Positions 53,962-56,289 of a stretch of DNA of 56,289 bases are shown piece after piece. Origin of the DNA: Lachnospiraceae bacterium (GTDB lineage Bacteria > Bacillota > Clostridia > Lachnospirales > Lachnospiraceae); contig JAILRC010000023.1 in the NCBI GenBank assembly GCA_024698485.1, positions 1 to 56,289 on the forward strand. The letters run 5' to 3'. A model generated the notes under the pieces. It was not told the DNA's origin. It made no database searches and saw nothing but the letters and a program-made list of their open reading frames with translations. The position numbers and the translations under genes were made by a program. Every line of letters starts with the position of its first letter. The stretch's first letter is position 1.

Positions 53962-55404
53962 ATGAACGATAAAGAAAAAGCCGCTCTTGATGCGAGACTC
54001 ACGGCGGTGAGGCCCACTGAGAGACAGATAAGATATGAAGATATGGAATTTACGGGTTTCATCCATTTCACCGTCAACACCTTTACCGGAAAGGAATGGG
54101 GAGACGGGACCGAAAAGGAAGAGATCTTCTGTCCGGAAAAGCTGGATGCCCTGCAATGGGTGAAGACCCTGAAAAGCGCAGGGATGAAAGGCGTGATCCT
54201 CACCTGTAAGCATCATGACGGATTCTGCCTTTGGCCCAGCAAGTATACGAAGCATACCGTGGCTTCTTCGAAGTTCAGAAACGGCCGCGGCGATGTGGTG
54301 AGAGAGGTCTCAGACGCATGCAGAGCGGAAGAGATGGCTTTCGGAGTCTATCTTTCGCCCTGGGACAGGAACAATGAGTTCTACGGTCAGGGAAAAGCCT
54401 ATGATGACATATATGTGGGGCAGCTGACTGAACTCCTCACGGGTTACGGAGACATATTCTGCGTCTGGCTGGACGGAGCCTGCGGAGAAGGACCCAACGG
54501 CAAAAAGCAGGTCTATGACTGGGACAGATATTTCGGCACCATACGAAAGTTACAGCCGGGAGCGGTCATCAATGTATGCGGTCCCGATGTGAGATGGTGC
54601 GGAAACGAAGCGGGAGACACAAGAGAAGCGGAGTGGAGCGTTGTGCCCGCAAGATGTGCCGATACGGAACGCATCAAGGAAAACAGTCAGAAGGCTGACG
54701 ACGAGAGTTTCAGACAAAGGAAGATCAGTGCCGGGGACAGGGATCTGGGCAGCAGAGAGATCCTCGAAAACGAGAAGGATCTGATCTGGTATCCCGCGGA
54801 AGTGGACGTGTCCGTAAGACCCGGATGGTTCTATCATGAGGAAGAGGACACGAAGGTAAGAAGTCTTGAAAATCTCAAGGATCTGTATCTGAGAAGTGTG
54901 GGAGGAAATGCAAACCTCCTTTTGAACGTTCCTCCCGATAAGAATGGGCTTATTGCAAAAGGCGATGTGAAAAGACTCCGGGAATTGGGAGACTTTATAC
55001 ATAAAGCCTTTGGGGAGAACATTACGGACAGGGCTGAGATCACGGTTTCCGAAGGAAATGCGGTGAAAGGCTTTGCTGTCGGGAATGTGTTGAAAGATGA
55101 TGATACATTTTTCAGAACAGCAGAAGGATGTGTAAAGGCGACTGTTGATCTGAGTTTCCCGGAGCCTCAGAATGTGGGTTATCTGGTTTTGCAGGAACAG
55201 ATAAGAGAGAGCCAGAGGATCGAAAGAGGAACTGTCATGGTCTTTACCGAGGACGGCAGTGTACGGGAACATCCCTTCAGAACCGTGGGACACAAGCTGA
55301 TCTCAAAGCTCGATACAGACAAGGTGAAGAAGATCCGGATCTCCGTTGAAGACGCCAGAGGATATGTGACCCTCAAGTTCGTCGGCATCTATAGAAAAGC
55401 GTGA
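53962..55404 (+). CDS. GH29 alpha-L-fucosidase, GH29-B-like (second copy)
   Basis: A 480-residue fucosidase, cytoplasmic. FIHFTVNTF, CKHHDGFCLW and the nucleophile in VWLDGACGEG (Asp171) followed by Gly-rich GPNGKKQVYDW are characteristic of the GH29-B clade, which prefers alpha-1,3/1,4-fucose on branched (Lewis-type) structures. A discoidin-like beta domain occupies the last 130 residues. It differs clearly from the first GH29 at 13569, so the two probably serve different fucose positions. It is the last gene of run III; no clear terminator follows, only a small GCCT/AGGC stem. Confidence 0.9.
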   Translation: MNDKEKAALDARLTAVRPTERQIRYEDMEFTGFIHFTVNTFTGKEWGDGTEKEEIFCPEKLDALQWVKTLKSAGMKGVILTCKHHDGFCLWPSKYTKHTVASSKFRNGRGDVVREVSDACRAEEMAFGVYLSPWDRNNEFYGQGKAYDDIYVGQLTELLTGYGDIFCVWLDGACGEGPNGKKQVYDWDRYFGTIRKLQPGAVINVCGPDVRWCGNEAGDTREAEWSVVPARCADTERIKENSQKADDESFRQRKISAGDRDLGSREILENEKDLIWYPAEVDVSVRPGWFYHEEEDTKVRSLENLKDLYLRSVGGNANLLLNVPPDKNGLIAKGDVKRLRELGDFIHKAFGENITDRAEITVSEGNAVKGFAVGNVLKDDDTFFRTAEGCVKATVDLSFPEPQNVGYLVLQEQIRESQRIERGTVMVFTEDGSVREHPFRTVGHKLISKLDTDKVKKIRISVEDARGYVTLKFVGIYRKA

Positions 55405-55447
55405 AACAAAGGGCCGACACAGCCTTGCAGGCAACGAAAAAAAATAG

Positions 55448-55476
55448 TTGCAAAAAATCAAAAAATAAGCTAAAAT
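55448..55476 (+). promoter_or_regulatory. Promoter of efp
   Basis: TTGCAA (55448-55453), 17 bases, TAAAAT (55471-55476), about 75 bases before the efp start. The leader holds a CGGAA/TTCCG stem. No TGTTAA site is present, so it is independent of the glycan regulon. Confidence 0.6.
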
Positions 55477-55553
55477 ACGCAAAGGTCTGCGGAAAAAACA
55501 ATTTCTTCCGTGGGAAATGAAAAATTTGGTATTTAAATCATTAGGAGGATTTT

Positions 55554-56111
55554 ATGATTTCAGCAGGTGATTTCAGAAACGGTATTACACTTGAGATCGA
55601 AGGACAGGTAGTTCAGGTAATCGAATTCCAGCACGTTAAGCCCGGTAAGGGAGCTGCGTTCGTTAGAACAAAGCTTAAGAACGTTATTTCCGGAGGCGTT
55701 GTTGAAAAAACATTCCGTCCTACAGAAAAGTTCCCCGCTGCACGTATCGACAGACTCGACATGCAGTACCTTTACAAGGATGGCGATCTTTACAACTATA
55801 TGAACAATGAGAACTATGAGCAGATCTCTCTTACAGAGGATCAGGTTGGCGATTCCATGAAGTTCGTTAAAGAGAACGAGATGGTTAAGATGCTTTCCTA
55901 CAACGGACAGATCTTCTCAGTTGAGCCCCCTCTCTTTGTTGAACTCGAAGTTACCGAAACAGAGCCCGGCTTCAAGGGTGATACGGCTACAGGTGCTTCC
56001 AAGCCCGCTATTGTTGAGACAGGTGCACAGGTTTCCGTTCCTCTCTTCGTTGAAAGAGGCGAGAAGATCCAGATCGACACCAGAACCGGTGAGTATTTAA
56101 AGAGAGTTTAA
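55554..56111 (+). CDS. efp: Elongation factor P
   Basis: A 185-residue translation factor that relieves ribosome stalling at polyproline stretches. Domain I carries Lys32 at the tip of the loop [10 protein letters not shown], the residue modified in many bacteria. The OB-fold domains II and III follow, ending in the signature region [14 protein letters not shown]. Length is standard. AGGAGG lies eight bases before the ATG. Monocistronic, with its own promoter and a strong terminator. Confidence 0.97.
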   Translation: MISAGDFRNGITLEIEGQVVQVIEFQHVKPGKGAAFVRTKLKNVISGGVVEKTFRPTEKFPAARIDRLDMQYLYKDGDLYNYMNNENYEQISLTEDQVGDSMKFVKENEMVKMLSYNGQIFSVEPPLFVELEVTETEPGFKGDTATGASKPAIVETGAQVSVPLFVERGEKIQIDTRTGEYLKRV

Positions 56112-56130
56112 TTTAACAACGATCATTTTT

Positions 56131-56157
56131 GCGCACGCATCCGCGTGCGCTTTTTTT
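56131..56157 (+). terminator. Terminator of efp
   Basis: GCGCACGC, ATCC, GCGTGCGC, then T7: a perfect 8-bp GC-rich stem 19 bases after the stop codon. Confidence 0.92.
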
Positions 56158-56159
56158 GG

Positions 56160-56289
56160 ATTTAAGATCCAATAAAACCACCTGCTATGCAGGTGTGTTC
56201 CCAGCGAGCTTTAGCTTCAAGAAAAAAACCTCCTGAGGTATAATAAGTGCAGGTTCGCCAACCGCACAAAAAATACGAAGGAGGTTTAT
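56160..56289 (+). mobile_element. Left end of an IS200/IS605-type insertion sequence (truncated by the window)
   Basis: The stretch after efp has the layout of an IS200-like left end. An imperfect TTGGAT/ATCCAA stem is followed by the subterminal hairpin CACCTGC-TAT-GCAGGTG (56179-56195), a TATAAT (56239-56244), a leader stem (GTGC-A-GGTT, CGCC, AACC-GCAC; 56247-56267) and GGAGG at 56280-56284, after which the window stops just where tnpA would start. AAACCTCCT (56226-56234) is complementary to AGGAGGTTT (56279-56287) and could mask the ribosome binding site in read-through transcripts. No transposase codons are visible, so the family call rests on the end structure alone. Confidence 0.55.

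Noticed and set aside
1-56289. CRISPR array, tRNA, rRNA, tmRNA or phage genes
   Set aside because: No regularly spaced direct repeats, no cloverleaf or conserved rRNA segments and no phage structural or integrase genes were seen.

Overview
This 56 kb window looks like the chromosome of a Gram-positive Clostridia bacterium, most likely a gut or rumen Lachnospiraceae. The evidence is strong AGGAGG-type ribosome binding sites, lipobox lipoproteins instead of outer-membrane proteins, CUT1-type sugar ABC transporters without a local ATPase, SigA-like promoters with 16-17 bp spacers, and rumen-type glycoside hydrolase sets. No rRNA or tRNA gene is present, so the family assignment is inference. Most of the window is a very large, strand-coherent glycan-use region.

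Layout. (1) 1-1121: the truncated start of a leftward gene, then about 1.1 kb without a convincing gene that holds repeated hairpin modules and a GC-rich, strongly folded stretch. (2) 1122-9225: housekeeping or general genes: a leftward SDR dehydrogenase, a rightward YqeG phosphatase / M24 peptidase / glutaminyl-tRNA synthetase operon, and a 1205-residue Ser/Thr-kinase-like membrane protein. (3) 9266-20661: catabolic operon I: GH38 alpha-mannosidase, GH18, GH29 alpha-fucosidase, a PNGase-like transglutaminase-fold protein, an alpha/beta hydrolase and a CotH/discoidin lipoprotein. (4) 20695-22921, leftward: a LacI-family regulator and a CBM9-like protein. (5) 23026-27334: operon II: GH3 and GH20. 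(6) 27473-55404: a rightward gene run of about 28 kb. It starts with a MacB/FtsX-type ABC complex (two adaptor lipoproteins, permease, two ATPases). Next come two solute-binding proteins and two permease pairs separated by an NHL/Yip1 membrane protein and a DUF5696 lipoprotein. It ends with GH130, GH35, a sialidase-fold protein, GH125 and a second GH29. (7) 55448-56289: elongation factor P with its own promoter and terminator, then the left end of an IS200/IS605-type insertion sequence running off the window.

How it works together (inference). None of the glycosidases has a visible signal peptide, while the binding proteins and adaptors are lipoproteins or membrane anchored. The picture is capture and import of intact, branched, mannose-cored glycans or glycopeptides by CUT1 importers, followed by cytoplasmic trimming. 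The predicted trimming steps are fucose (two GH29 clades), galactose (GH35), GlcNAc (GH20), alpha-mannose (GH38, GH125), the core (GH18) and phosphorolysis of the core beta-mannoside (GH130). The set fits complex N-glycans and resembles in outline the intracellular N-glycan locus of Streptococcus pneumoniae (GH38, GH125, GH29, GH20).

Regulation. Each of the three rightward catabolic/transport promoters (9331, 23026, 27473) has a TGTTAACA-like site at its expected transcription start. Two of them also have an identical upstream 18-mer embedded in the terminator hairpin of the preceding gene. The LacI-family protein encoded in the middle is the obvious candidate regulator.
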